Source: Modestobacter sp. VKM Ac-2977
GTDB lineage: Bacteria; Actinomycetota; Actinomycetes; Mycobacteriales; Geodermatophilaceae
Assembly: GCF_026968045.1 (NCBI RefSeq)
Contig: NZ_JAPVBQ010000003.1
Location: 528,060-592,059, forward strand
Direction: 5' to 3'
Length of the DNA stretch: 64,000 nt
Notes under the pieces: model-generated
Database searches by the model: none
Seen by the model: the letters and a program-made list of their open reading frames with translations, nothing else
What the model was told of the DNA's origin: nothing
Shown: piece after piece, positions 24,859 to 32,930 of the stretch
Layout of the letters: every line of letters begins with the position of its first letter
Numbering within the stretch: the first letter of the stretch is position 1
Position numbers and translations under genes: made by a program

Positions 24859-25460
24859 TCCGGGTGCTGCTCGCCGACGACGAGAACCTGGTCCGCTCCG
24901 CCTTCGCCGCGCTGCTGGGCCTGGAGGACGACCTCGAGGTGGTCGCCCAGGCGTCGTCGGGGGCCGAGGCGCTGGCGATGGCCCGGGCGCACACCCCGGA
25001 CGTCGCCGTCCTGGACCTGCAGATGCCCGACCGGGACGGGATCAGCGTGGCCGGCGAGCTCACCACGCTGCTGCCCGGCTGCGGGCTGGTCATCGTCACC
25101 GGGCACGGGCGGCCGGGGCACCTCAAGCGCGCCCTGGAGGCCGGGGTCCGGGGGTTCCTGCCGAAGACGGTCAGCGCGGCCGTGCTCAGCGACGTGGTGC
25201 GCACGGTGCACCGGGGCGGGCGCTACGTCGACCCGGAGCTGGCCGCCGAGGCGATCAGCGCCGGGGACAGCCCGCTGACGCCGCGGGAGGCCGACGTCCT
25301 GGAGCTCGCCGCCGGCGGTGCCCCCGTGGAGGAGATCGCCGTGCGGGCGCACCTGTCGCCGGGGACGGTCCGCAACCACCTGTCCGCGGCGTCGGCCAAG
25401 TTGGGTGCCCCGAACCGGCACGCCGCGGTGGACACGGCGCGCCGGCACGGCTGGATCTAG
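24855..25460 (+). CDS. NarL/FixJ-family response regulator
   Basis: A 201-residue regulator starting at GTG and overlapping the kinase gene by 4 bp. The receiver domain has acidic residues at 8-10, phospho-acceptor Asp54 in VAVLDLQMPDRDG, the conserved Thr in VIVTGHG and Lys in GFLPKTV. The LuxR-type DNA-binding domain (LTPREADVLELAAGG to SPGTVRNHLSAASAKLG) is complete. It is expected to control the exporter operon. Transcription ends at repeat copy B right after the stop codon. Confidence 0.92.
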   Translation: MIRVLLADDENLVRSAFAALLGLEDDLEVVAQASSGAEALAMARAHTPDVAVLDLQMPDRDGISVAGELTTLLPGCGLVIVTGHGRPGHLKRALEAGVRGFLPKTVSAAVLSDVVRTVHRGGRYVDPELAAEAISAGDSPLTPREADVLELAAGGAPVEEIAVRAHLSPGTVRNHLSAASAKLGAPNRHAAVDTARRHGWI

Positions 25461-25545
25461 AAGGACCCCCTTGCCCCCCCACTGCTCGGCCCCCTGCAGG
25501 GGCCCGCCGCGAGCTCGCGAGTGGTGGGGGGCAGGGGGCGTTTCC
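25461..25545. repeat. Stop-codon-linked stem-loop repeat, copy B (two-sided)
   Basis: Fills the whole gap between two convergent genes and touches the TAG of the response regulator on one side (AAGGACCCCC) and the TGA of the 59-aa gene on the other. It is the longest copy: CCCCCTTGCCCCCCACT and its near-complement flank the shared core CAGGGGCCCGCCGCGAGCTC. It can fold for either direction, consistent with a bidirectional terminator. Confidence 0.6.
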
Positions 25546-25725
25546 TCAGGAGTTGCCGGGGCGGGCGACGGAGTCCTCGCTCTGGGCGTCGTCGTCGGTG
25601 AGCAGCACGGTGTCCTTCTCTCCGCCGTCCCCGCGGTCGTGGCCGGAGGTGCCGTCGACCAGGTCGCCGTCGGGGTCGGAGGTCGCCGGGGAGTCGTGGT
25701 AGCCGCTGCTGGTGGGTTCGGTCAT
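25546..25725 (-). CDS. Small acidic protein, 59 residues
   Basis: Encodes MTEPTSSGYHDSPATSDPDG, DLVDGTSGHDRGDGGEKDTV and LLTDDDAQSEDSVARPGNS. Strongly acidic, Asp/Gly/Ser-rich and predicted disordered. No family recognised. It ends exactly at repeat copy B, which supports it being a genuine transcribed gene. A second acidic small gene follows on the same strand, and two more lie at 28086 and 32730. Confidence 0.55.
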   Translation of the reverse strand: MTEPTSSGYHDSPATSDPDGDLVDGTSGHDRGDGGEKDTVLLTDDDAQSEDSVARPGNS

Positions 25726-25750
25726 GGGGTGGGCCTCTCGATCAGGGGGT

Positions 25751-25984
25751 TCAGCTCGGGTCGGCGCGCTGCGCCAGGGAGGGCTCGGTCGGGGTGCGCT
25801 CCGGCTGGAGGTCGTCGCTCTCCGCGTCCCGCTCCAGCGCGGCGTCCCGGGTGAGCGGGACGCCCTCCCGGGTGCCCGTCGCGTCCGTGTCCTCCGCGCC
25901 GGTGCCGAGGTCGCTGTTGTCGCCCGTCCCCGAGGCAGTGGGCACGTCCTGCTGGATGCGGTCGCTGCCGCCGGTCTCGCTCAT
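25751..25984 (-). CDS. Small acidic protein, 77 residues
   Basis: Begins MSETGGSDRIQQDVPTASGT and ends PTEPSLAQRADPS. Acidic, low in hydrophobic residues and predicted disordered. The ATG has a GAGGACC-type site; a longer frame to 26047 lacks support. It is 25 bp upstream of the 59-aa gene and probably co-transcribed with it. Function unknown. Confidence 0.5.
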   Translation of the reverse strand: MSETGGSDRIQQDVPTASGTGDNSDLGTGAEDTDATGTREGVPLTRDAALERDAESDDLQPERTPTEPSLAQRADPS

Positions 25985-26060
25985 CGCGGTCCTCCTCGCG
26001 TGGACGTCGTCCCCCGCCCATGCCCGCGATCCCCGGGCACCATGCACCGCCGGCCGCCCG

Positions 26061-26124
26061 GTCCGGCCCCCTTGCAGGGGCCCGCCGCGAGCTTGCGAGT
26101 GGTGGGGGGCAAGGGGGTCCTTCC
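26061..26124 (-). repeat. Stop-codon-linked stem-loop repeat, copy C
   Basis: Abuts the TGA of the acyl-CoA dehydrogenase gene. Outer stem GGCCCCCTTGC/GCAAGGGGGTCC, then GGGGCCCGCCGC and the CGAGCTTGCG tip. Almost identical to copies A and D in its core; probable terminator. Confidence 0.62.
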
Positions 26125-27969
26125 TCAGAACGCGGCTTCGTCGACGTCCATGAGGGCGTTGTCGGTGTGCTCGACGATGAACCGCTCGCTGGTGAGCGTC
26201 GGCAGCACCTGGGCGCAGAAGAACCGGGTGGCGGCGAGCTTGCCCTCGTAGAAGTGCCGGTCGGACTCCGAGACCTCGCCCTCCAGCGCGGTCAGCGCGA
26301 CCTCGGACTGGCGGACGAGCAGCCAGGCGGTGATCAGGTCACCGGTGGCCAGCAGCAGCCGGGAGGTGTTCTGGCCGACCTCGTAGAGCTTGCGGACGTC
26401 GGTCTGGGCCGCGGTGAGCTGGCCGAACATCGCGGTCAGCATCCCCTGGACGTCGCCGAGCGCGGTCGCCAGCAGCGCACGCTCCTCCTTGAGCCGCCCG
26501 TTGCCGGCCTCCGCCGTGACCGTCGCCTGGACCTGCTCGGCCAGCCAGGTCAGCGCCACCCCGCCGTCCCGCACGATCTTGCGGAAGAAGAAGTCCTGCC
26601 CCTGGATCGCCGTGGTGCCCTCGTAGAGGGTGTCGATCTTGGAGTCCCGGATGTACTGCTCGATCGGGTGGTCCTGCAGGTAGCCGGAGCCGCCGAGGGT
26701 CTGCAACGACTCGGCGGTGAGCAGCTGGGTGGCCCGCTCGGAGCCGTGGCCCTTGACGATCGGCAGCAGCAGGTCGTTGAGCTTGGCGGCGAGGACGGCC
26801 TCGGGGCTGTCGGCCGTGCCGGCGGCCTCGGCCTCCATGACCTGGTCGCGGAAGGTCGCGGTGTACAGGTACAGCGCACGCATGCCCTCGGCGTAGGCCT
26901 TCTGCAGCATCAGCGAGCGCCGGACGTCGGGGTGGTGGGTGATGGTCACCCGCGGGGCGTCCTTGCTGGTGGCGGTGAGGTCGGCGCCTTGCACCCGCTC
27001 CTTCGCGTAGGCCAGCGCGACCTGGTAGCCGGCGGAGAGGGTCGCGATCGCCTTGGTGCCGACGAACATCCGGGCGTACTCGATCACCTTGAACATCTGG
27101 GCGATGCCGTCGTGCACGTCGCCGACCAGCCAGCCCTTCGCCGGCACCGGGCCGTCGCCGAAGCTCAGCTCGCAGGTGGTGGAGACCTTCAGGCCCATCT
27201 TCTTCTCCACGCCGGTCACGTACACGCCGTTGCGCTCGCCGAGCGCGCCGGTGGCCAGGTCCACGTGGTACTTCGGGACGACGAAGAGCGACAGGCCCTT
27301 GGTGCCCTGCTTGGCGCCCTCGGGGCGGGCCAGGACCAGGTGGACGATGTTGTCGCTGAGGTCGTGCTCGGCGGAGGTGATGAACCGCTTCACCCCACTG
27401 AGGTGCCAGGAGCCGTCGGGCTGCTGCACCGCCTTGGTGCGCCCGGCGCCCACGTCGGAGCCCGCCTCGGGCTCGGTGAGCACCATGGTGGCGCCCCAGA
27501 GGTGCTCGATCATCAGCTCGGCCAGCCGCTGCTGGTCCGGGGTGCCCAGGGAGTGCAGGATCGCGGCGAAGGTGGGGCCGGAGCCGTACATGAACGCCGC
27601 GGGGTTGGCGCCGAGCAGCATCTCGAACGCGGCCCAGCGCAGGCTGAACGGTGCGCCGAACCCGCCGAGCGCGTCCGGCAGGTCGAGGCGCCACCACTCC
27701 CCGTCGTTCACCGCCCGGACCGACGCCTTGAACGACTCGGGCAGCGTCACCGAGTGCGTCGCCGGGTCGAACACCGGCGGGTTCCGGTCGGCGTCGGTGA
27801 AGGAGGCGGCGAGCGGGCCCTCGGCGAGCCGCCGCACCTCGGCCAGCACCCCGCGGGCCGTATCGGCGTCCATCTGCTCGAAGGGTCCGGTGCCGAACCT
27901 GTCCTTGGTGCTCTGGAACTCGAACAGGTTGAACTCGAGGTCGCGCAGGTTGGCCGTGTAGTGGCTCAT
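26125..27969 (-). CDS. fadE5: FadE5-like acyl-CoA dehydrogenase
   Basis: A 614-residue flavoenzyme, the length of mycobacterial FadE5 (about 611) and far longer than ordinary acyl-CoA dehydrogenases (about 380). It begins [18 protein letters not shown], very like FadE5. The FAD/substrate core has [31 protein letters not shown], and the C-terminal helical domain contains [37 protein letters not shown]. The last 150 residues are the extra helical domain of this subgroup. It oxidises fatty acyl-CoA in beta-oxidation, handing electrons to ETF and then probably to the EtfD-like protein at 49075. Candidate operators lie upstream. Confidence 0.85.
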   Translation of the reverse strand: MSHYTANLRDLEFNLFEFQSTKDRFGTGPFEQMDADTARGVLAEVRRLAEGPLAASFTDADRNPPVFDPATHSVTLPESFKASVRAVNDGEWWRLDLPDALGGFGAPFSLRWAAFEMLLGANPAAFMYGSGPTFAAILHSLGTPDQQRLAELMIEHLWGATMVLTEPEAGSDVGAGRTKAVQQPDGSWHLSGVKRFITSAEHDLSDNIVHLVLARPEGAKQGTKGLSLFVVPKYHVDLATGALGERNGVYVTGVEKKMGLKVSTTCELSFGDGPVPAKGWLVGDVHDGIAQMFKVIEYARMFVGTKAIATLSAGYQVALAYAKERVQGADLTATSKDAPRVTITHHPDVRRSLMLQKAYAEGMRALYLYTATFRDQVMEAEAAGTADSPEAVLAAKLNDLLLPIVKGHGSERATQLLTAESLQTLGGSGYLQDHPIEQYIRDSKIDTLYEGTTAIQGQDFFFRKIVRDGGVALTWLAEQVQATVTAEAGNGRLKEERALLATALGDVQGMLTAMFGQLTAAQTDVRKLYEVGQNTSRLLLATGDLITAWLLVRQSEVALTALEGEVSESDRHFYEGKLAATRFFCAQVLPTLTSERFIVEHTDNALMDVDEAAF

Positions 27970-27991
27970 GGAGGGTGCTCCCGTGCTCGCT

Positions 27992-28024
27992 GTTGCCCGC
28001 GAGCAGGTCCTACTCGCGGGTAAC
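27992..28024 (-). promoter_or_regulatory. Tandem candidate operators of the fadE5-like gene
   Basis: CTACTCGCGGGTAAC at 28010-28024 is a near-palindrome (TACxCGCGxGTA) found unchanged at 51436-51450, before the EtfD-like gene. Three bp away, GTTGCCCGCGAGCAG at 27992-28006 is the reverse complement with only two symmetric changes. They sit 23-55 bp before the start codon, as expected for a repressor site. Confidence 0.6.
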
Positions 28025-28085
28025 AAACGCTATTACCGCCCGGTGGCCAGGGGCAAGCGCCCCCGCCGCGCCCGGCCCTCCGGGG

Positions 28086-28241
28086 TCAGTCCCTGCCGTG
28101 CGCGTCGGGCTCGGTCTCCGGCGGCGGGTAGACCGGGCCGGCCATGCCGTCGGCGTCGTCCTCGCCCTGGGTGGGGGAGGCGGCGCCACCCAGCGGCTCC
28201 ACGTCGTGCTCGTCCGGCCGGTCCTGCGGGGAGCTGGTCAT
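28086..28241 (-). CDS. Small acidic Pro-rich protein, 51 residues
   Basis: Encodes MTSSPQDRPDEHDVEPLGGA, ASPTQGEDDADGMAGPVYPP and PETEPDAHGRD. Hydrophilic and predicted disordered. Codon third positions are almost all G or C, as in the neighbouring genes, and the start and stop fit the gap well, but no homologue is recognised. It may be a small regulatory or stress protein, or simply an unconstrained ORF; moderate confidence. Confidence 0.45.
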   Translation of the reverse strand: MTSSPQDRPDEHDVEPLGGAASPTQGEDDADGMAGPVYPPPETEPDAHGRD

Positions 28242-28287
28242 CCCCCGAGTCTCGGCTGCGCGCGGTCGGGCGGCGAGCTGGGCGAGC

Positions 28288-28710
28288 TCAGTCGTCCAGG
28301 GCCGGGCCGGCCTCGTGGCGTTCGTGGCCGGACGTGCGCTCGCCCTGCTTCATCCGCGCCTCGAGCACGTGCCGGTCACCGCCGGCCAGCTCGTCGCGGG
28401 CGCGCTGGTCGAAGGCGCGGTAGGCGTTCCAGTAGTTGGCGTCGTAGTCCTCGACGACCTGGAAGGTCCACCGGTCGGCGATCACGTTCCGGCCGACGAG
28501 GTCGCGGTCGAGGTCGTCGGCGAGCTCGGTGTGCCCGGCGTCGCGGAGGCCGGCGACGGCGTCCTGCAGGAGGAGGTCGGCCTTGCCGGTGAGCTGGTGG
28601 AACCCGTACAGCAGGCCGCGGGCCTGCTCGACGGTCTCGAGGGACTCGGAGAGCTTGCCGAGGGCGGCGACGGTGGCGTCGTCCAGGTCCGGACGCGAGC
28701 GGTCGGTCAT
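28288..28710 (-). CDS. Conserved hypothetical protein, 140 residues
   Basis: A helical soluble protein: residues 10-65 form a likely helical bundle (ALGKLSESLETVEQARGLLYG, FHQLTGKADLLLQDAV), followed by VGRNVIADRWTFQVVEDYDANYW and a charged tail. The same architecture appears in actinobacterial proteins of unknown function. It shares the minus strand with the TetR gene upstream (22 bp gap) and may be in its operon. Confidence 0.6.
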   Translation of the reverse strand: MTDRSRPDLDDATVAALGKLSESLETVEQARGLLYGFHQLTGKADLLLQDAVAGLRDAGHTELADDLDRDLVGRNVIADRWTFQVVEDYDANYWNAYRAFDQRARDELAGGDRHVLEARMKQGERTSGHERHEAGPALDD

Positions 28711-28732
28711 GCCCCCAGTCTGTCGTCCTGGC

Positions 28733-29365
28733 TCAGGCGGCGGCGGCGATGGCGGAGTCGATGAGCTTCTCGGCCAGCTGGCGCCCGTGCGAGGCGGGGC
28801 CGTCGGGGCCGAGGAGACCGCCGGAGAGGTACATCCCGTCGATGATCAGGTGGACCTGCGCGGCGAGGTCGTCGCCGCCGCCGGGGATCAGCTGGTCGGC
28901 CAGGCCCTCGAGCCGGGCGTGCAGCTCGAACTTGTAGTCGGCGGCCGCGCTGCGGGCGGGGTGCTGCGGGTCGTCGTACTCGCTGCTGACGTTGGTGAAG
29001 GGGCAGCCGCGGAAACCGACGCTGGTGACGTCGGCCTCGACGGCGTCGACCACGGAGAGGAGCGCGGCCCGCGGGTCGTCCTGGTGCTGGTCCAGCTCGG
29101 CGTCGATGGCGGACAGCACGGTGGCGGCCTTGCGCGAGAGGTAGGCGCCGACCAGGTCGTCCTTGCTCTTGAAGAGCCGGTAGACCGTCATCTTGCCCAG
29201 GCCGGTCTCCCGGACCAGCTCGTCCATCCCCACGCTGCGGGAGCTGCGCGCCGAGAAGAGACGCTCGGCGGTGTCCAGGACGATCTCCTGCCGCTCCGCG
29301 CGGGAACGACGGGCCGGGACGGCGCCGTCCTCAGGTGCGTGGAGGGAGAGGGCTGCGGCGGTCAC
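28733..29365 (-). CDS. TetR-family transcriptional regulator
   Basis: A 210-residue repressor. The N-terminal domain shows RRSRAERQEIVLDTAERLFS, then VGMDELVRETGLGKMTVYRLFKSKDDL, a complete TetR helix-turn-helix. The ligand domain contains VGFRGCPFTNVSSEYDDP, a motif seen in the YxaF/LmrA-like subgroup. A GTG (Val-Thr-Ala-Ala) is chosen as start; 24 more codons upstream are open but not conserved. Target and ligand are unknown; the nearby fadE5-like operators are one candidate target because TetR proteins often control fatty-acid genes, but nothing in the sequence proves it. Confidence 0.82.
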   Translation of the reverse strand: MTAAALSLHAPEDGAVPARRSRAERQEIVLDTAERLFSARSSRSVGMDELVRETGLGKMTVYRLFKSKDDLVGAYLSRKAATVLSAIDAELDQHQDDPRAALLSVVDAVEADVTSVGFRGCPFTNVSSEYDDPQHPARSAAADYKFELHARLEGLADQLIPGGGDDLAAQVHLIIDGMYLSGGLLGPDGPASHGRQLAEKLIDSAIAAAA

Positions 29366-29521
29366 GGTCTGATCGTGCAGCACATCGTGACGGAGCGGTT
29401 CGCGGCACGCCGGGGTGCGCAGGCCGCTGACCAGCACGTCCGGGGCGGGAGGGGCAGCCCGGGGCGGTGGGGGACTGTGAGGCGCCTGTGACTCTCCGCG
29501 AGGGGTGCTGGTCGCGGGCCC

Positions 29522-29644
29522 TCAGTTCCGGCGGATCCGCCGGGGGTTGGCCAGCATCCGGACGGCCGCCGCCTGCTGCGGCGTCGGCTCCTCGGCGGGG
29601 GTGGTCGTCTCGTCCAGCTGCGGTTCGCGTTCGTCGTCGTGCAC
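29522..29644 (-). CDS. Possible 40-residue protein downstream of znuB
   Basis: Starting at GTG it reads MHDDEREPQLDETTTPAEEP, TPQQAAAVRMLANPRRIRRN: an acidic disordered start and a short basic helix. It follows the zinc permease gene on the same strand by 68 bp. It could be a real small gene or a chance frame; no homologue is recognised. Confidence 0.35.
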   Translation of the reverse strand: MHDDEREPQLDETTTPAEEPTPQQAAAVRMLANPRRIRRN

Positions 29645-29712
29645 GTGTCCCACCCTCCCGCCGGGACCTGTGCAGGTACAGCCCCCGGACGGGTGGACGA
29701 CGGAGACGTCGA

Positions 29713-30594
29713 TCACCTGGTCCGGTCGGGGACCAGCTGGGGCACGTCCAGCACCGGGGCGGCGGTCTCCCGCGGCGCGCGGGCCCGGGTGAGGGGCAGG
29801 GTCACTGCCCAGGTCAGCACGGCGAGCGTGGTGACGAAGAAGCTCGGCGGCAGGTTGACCATCGCCGAGAGCACCAGGCCGAACCAGACACTGCCCAGGG
29901 CGATGGCCACGGCGATCGCGGCCACCAGCCCGGGCCTGGCGGTCATCCGCAGCGCCGCCGCGGCCGGGGTGACCACGAGCGCGAACAGCAGCAGCGTGCC
30001 CACGACCTGCACGGCCATCGTGATGGTCAGCGCGAGCAGGACGACGAAGGCCACGCCCAGGGCGCGCACCGGCACCCCGCGGGCCTCGGCCACGGTCGGG
30101 TCCACCGAGGCGAACACGAGCGGCCGGGCGATGACCGCCAGCACGCCGACCACGAGCAGGGTGAAGCCGCCGAAGACCCACAGCTGGTCGGTGGAGATGG
30201 CCAGCAGGTTGCCGAACAGCACGGTGGTCGTGCTGCTGGCGTTGGCCGTGGCCAGCGAGGCGAACAGCACGCCGAGGCCGGTGGCGAAGGCGAGGATCGT
30301 GCCGGTGGCCACCTCCCGGTCGGCCACCCGCTTGCCGAACAGCCCGATCAACAGCCCGCCGCCGACGCAGAACACCGCCAGGCCCAGCGTGACCGGGGCG
30401 CCGATCAGGATGGCGCCGGTCGCGCCGGGGAAGCCGATGTGGGCCAGGGCGTGGGCGGCGAAGGCGTTCTGCCGGGTGACGACGAACCAGCCCATCAGCC
30501 CGGCGGCCAGCGCGACCATCGAACCGCCGAGCAGGGCGTGCTGCATGAACGTGGTCTGCAGCACCTGCAGCCAGTTCTCCTGGAAGGTGACCAC
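29713..30594 (-). CDS. znuB: Zinc/manganese ABC transporter permease
   Basis: A 293-residue integral membrane protein with eight to nine helices of the ABC-3 family. Clear family marks are GGSMVALAAGLMGWFVVTRQNAFAAHALAHIGFPGATGA near the N-terminus and VGTLLLFALVVTPAAAAL near residue 210. Together with the ATPase and His-rich binding protein encoded upstream it forms a divalent-metal importer. The ATPase stop lies 3 bp before its ATG. Confidence 0.88.
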   Translation of the reverse strand: MVTFQENWLQVLQTTFMQHALLGGSMVALAAGLMGWFVVTRQNAFAAHALAHIGFPGATGAILIGAPVTLGLAVFCVGGGLLIGLFGKRVADREVATGTILAFATGLGVLFASLATANASSTTTVLFGNLLAISTDQLWVFGGFTLLVVGVLAVIARPLVFASVDPTVAEARGVPVRALGVAFVVLLALTITMAVQVVGTLLLFALVVTPAAAALRMTARPGLVAAIAVAIALGSVWFGLVLSAMVNLPPSFFVTTLAVLTWAVTLPLTRARAPRETAAPVLDVPQLVPDRTR

Positions 30595-30597
30595 GGC

Positions 30598-31395
30598 TCA
30601 ACCGCCCCGGGTGAAGAGATCGCCCTGCGCGGTGCGCACCACCCGGACCGGGGTGCCGTACAGGTGGGTGAGCAGGTCCTCGGTGACGACGGCGTCGATC
30701 GGGTCGTGGTGCGGGTGGCCGTCGAGCAGGTAGACGGCGTCGGTGAGCACGGGCAGCAGCGGGTTGAGGTCGTGCGCGACGACCAGCACCGTGACCCGGC
30801 GCTCGCGGGTGAGCTCGCCGAGCAGCGCGACCACCTCGTGCTGGTTGCGCAGGTCGAGGTTGGCCAGCGGCTCGTCGAGCAGCAGCAGCTCGGCGTCGTC
30901 GACGATCGCCTGGGCGATCGCGACCCGCTGCTGCTGGCCGCCGGAGAGCTCGGACATCCGCCGGTCGGCGTAGCCGTCGGCGCCCACCCGGCGCAGTGCG
31001 TCGTCGACCCGGGCCCGCTCGGCAACCGAGGCGCGGCGCAGCCCGAAGCGGCCCCCGGTGAGGCCGAGCATCACCAGGTCGCGGGCGCGCACCGCCTCGC
31101 CCAGTGCGGCGGTGTAGTTCTGCGGCACGTAGCCGATCCGGCGGTCGCCGCGGCTGGGGGTGCGGCCCAGCACCTCGACCCGCCCGCCGGCCGGGGGCAG
31201 CATGCCGAGGACCAGCTGGAACAACGTGGTCTTCCCGGCGCCGTTGGGGCCGATGACCCCGACCACGGCGCCCGCGGGCACGGTGAGCGTGCCCTGCGAC
31301 CAGACCACCCGGCCGCCGCGCACCACCGAGACGTCGTCGAGGACGAGCGCCGGTGGCCGCGCGGCGACCTGGTCGGCCATCGGGACGTCTGTCAC
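30598..31395 (-). CDS. znuC: Zinc/manganese ABC transporter ATP-binding protein
   Basis: A 265-residue ATPase if started at the GTG that overlaps the stop of the binding-protein gene (GTGA); the ATG five codons later (31380) gives 260. Walker A is GPNGAGKTTLFQLVL, signature LSGGQQQRVAIAQAI, Walker B LLLLDEPLANLDL, and the switch His is in VVAHDLNPLLPV. It powers uptake through ZnuB. Confidence 0.88.
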   Translation of the reverse strand: MTDVPMADQVAARPPALVLDDVSVVRGGRVVWSQGTLTVPAGAVVGVIGPNGAGKTTLFQLVLGMLPPAGGRVEVLGRTPSRGDRRIGYVPQNYTAALGEAVRARDLVMLGLTGGRFGLRRASVAERARVDDALRRVGADGYADRRMSELSGGQQQRVAIAQAIVDDAELLLLDEPLANLDLRNQHEVVALLGELTRERRVTVLVVAHDLNPLLPVLTDAVYLLDGHPHHDPIDAVVTEDLLTHLYGTPVRVVRTAQGDLFTRGG

Positions 31396-32405
31396 TGACC
31401 CCCACCGAGTGCGTTCGAGAGCTGCTGCAGCTGGGAGAGCTGCCAGGACACGAAGGACGACTCCCCGTCCGGCGCCGACTCGGTGACCTCGACGACCGGC
31501 ACGTCGGCCGCCTCCGCCGCGGCGCGCAGCTGCTCGGGGACGCTGCCCTCCGTCTGAGAGTTGTACACCAGCACGTCGACCGAGCCGTCGGTCAGCGCCG
31601 CCTCGAAGGCGGCCACGTCGCCGGGCGCGGGATCGGTCTCGTTGCTGGCGGCGTCGCGGTAGCCCTCGGGGGTGGCGTCGGTCAGGCCGATCGCCTCGGC
31701 GGTGTACTGGAAGACGCTCTCCGTGGCGGCGTACGAACGCCCGGCGGCCGCGGTCTCCAGCGCCGCCAGTTCGTCCAGGTAGGGCTGCAGGTCCGTCTCC
31801 CAGGCCTCTGCCTGCTCGGCGAAGTGGTCGGCGGCGTCCGGCGACAGCTCGCTGAGCTGTGCGGTCACCGCGGCGGCGACGTCCTGGACGTACTCCGGGG
31901 AGTACCACAGGTGCGGGTTCACCCCGCCGTGACCGTGCTCCTCCTCGGCGTGCTCCTCCTCGGCGTGCTCCTCGCCCTCGGCGTGCTCCTCGCCCTCGAC
32001 GCCGACCACCTCGGCCCCGTCGACGACGGCCGGCGCGGGGTCGAGGGTGGCGACGGCGTCGGCGGCCCAGTGGTCGTAGTCGGCGCCGTTGAGCACGACC
32101 AGCTCGGCGTCGGAGAAGGCGGCGATGTCGGCGGTCGTCGGCTCGTAGTCGTGCGGGTCGACCGCGGAGGAGGCGAGCACGGTCGTGACGTTGGTGCAGT
32201 CCCCGCCCAGCTGCTCGACGACCGCGCCCCACTGGCTCACCGAGACGACGACGTCGAGCACCTCGCCGGGGCAGTCCGCCTCGTCGGCCTGGGTCGTCGT
32301 GGTCCCGGCGCCGGCGCTGGAGCCCCCGCAGGCGGCGAGGGTCAGCGTTGCGGTGGCGGCCACGGCGGCGAGCGTCGGACGGCGGAACAGGTCGAGGCGG
32401 CGCAC
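31392..32405 (-). CDS. znuA: Zinc ABC transporter substrate-binding lipoprotein
   Basis: A 337-residue cluster A-I binding protein. A signal peptide ends in a lipobox LAAC with Cys26, so the mature protein is lipid-anchored. Metal ligands expected of the family are visible: VDPHDYEP (first His), NPHLWYSP (second His), and a C-terminal ESFVSW-like region. Between lobes lies a His/Glu-rich loop (EEHAEGEEHAEEEHAEEEHG), which is typical of zinc rather than manganese binding proteins. First gene of znuACB. Confidence 0.9.
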   Translation of the reverse strand: MRRLDLFRRPTLAAVAATATLTLAACGGSSAGAGTTTTQADEADCPGEVLDVVVSVSQWGAVVEQLGGDCTNVTTVLASSAVDPHDYEPTTADIAAFSDAELVVLNGADYDHWAADAVATLDPAPAVVDGAEVVGVEGEEHAEGEEHAEEEHAEEEHGHGGVNPHLWYSPEYVQDVAAAVTAQLSELSPDAADHFAEQAEAWETDLQPYLDELAALETAAAGRSYAATESVFQYTAEAIGLTDATPEGYRDAASNETDPAPGDVAAFEAALTDGSVDVLVYNSQTEGSVPEQLRAAAEAADVPVVEVTESAPDGESSFVSWQLSQLQQLSNALGGGQ

Positions 32406-32427
32406 GGGAGGTCCTCACGGGAGCAGT

Positions 32428-32454
32428 TACTGGGAATGGTCTTCACAATCAGTA
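32428..32454 (-). promoter_or_regulatory. A/T-rich promoter patch with inverted repeat, possible Zur site
   Basis: TACTG and CAGTA are separated by 17 bp in the only A/T-rich stretch before znuA. Zinc importers in actinobacteria are commonly repressed by Zur, whose boxes are A/T-rich palindromes; this sequence does not match the usual Zur consensus closely, so the call is tentative. Confidence 0.3.
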
Positions 32455-32533
32455 TCACCCCAGCCGTGCGCTGCGTCGATGTCGGCCCGCCCACAGCGGG
32501 CCCGTCCCGATCCCGGCCCGCTACCGTCCGGGC

Positions 32534-32701
32534 GTGCCGATCCAGCCCGGACGCACTCCGGTCCGTCCGCCGACCGCCCCACCCCGGCGGACGCCGCGGA
32601 CACCGGACCGTCGGCCCGGTCCCGTACCGGCCCCCGCCCCGCCGGCCCCCGACCACCCGGTCCCCGACCACCCGGTCCCCGGACACCCGGGCCGGGACTG
32701 A
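32534..32701 (+). CDS. Possible leaderless 55-residue Pro/Arg-rich peptide
   Basis: Starts at GTG and reads MPIQPGRTPVRPPTAPPRRT, PRTPDRRPGPVPAPAPPAPD, then a short HPVPDHPVPGHP repeat. TACCGT lies exactly 6 bases before the GTG, the spacing of a -10 box in leaderless actinobacterial transcripts. Composition is so biased that coding capacity is uncertain; the promoter geometry is the main support. Confidence 0.35.
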   Translation: MPIQPGRTPVRPPTAPPRRTPRTPDRRPGPVPAPAPPAPDHPVPDHPVPGHPGRD

Positions 32702-32729
32702 GTCGGGGCCGGCCCGCGTCAGGCGGGCA

Positions 32730-32894
32730 TCAGGCCCCGGTCACCCGGTTCTCCGGGTCCACGCCGGCCGCCGGGTCGGTGCCCTCGGCCGGCTGCTCGG
32801 GGTGCGGGGTGCGCCCGGTCTCGTGCTGGTCGGACGTGGCGTCGCCCTCGGCGGGCTCTTCGGCGTGCGGGGTGCGTCCGTTGCTCTCGGTCAT
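32730..32894 (-). CDS. Small acidic protein with internal duplication, 54 residues
   Basis: Reads MTESNGRTPHAEEPAEGDAT, SDQHETGRTPHPEQPAEGTD, PAAGVDPENRVTGA. The segment GRTPHAEEPAEG recurs as GRTPHPEQPAEG, so the gene arose by internal duplication. Acidic, disordered, no family recognised. It lies just after the ribokinase gene, which ends at 32931 on the same strand, so it could be... transcribed with it. Confidence 0.45.
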   Translation of the reverse strand: MTESNGRTPHAEEPAEGDATSDQHETGRTPHPEQPAEGTDPAAGVDPENRVTGA

Positions 32895-32930
32895 GTCCGC
32901 CCGTTGCCCCCGCCCGGTGCGGCGCAACCA

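Noticed and set aside
26020..28023. 667-codon plus-strand open frame over the acyl-CoA dehydrogenase
   Set aside because: Antisense shadow of a clear FadE5-like gene.
31925..31995. DNA direct repeats (GTGCTCCTCCTCGGC) inside znuA
   Set aside because: They simply encode the Glu/His-rich metal-binding loop; not an independent element.
32348..32533. Longer version of the Pro-rich frame before 32534
   Set aside because: Lies antisense over the znuA start and promoter; only the part after the TACCGT/GTG arrangement was kept as a tentative gene.
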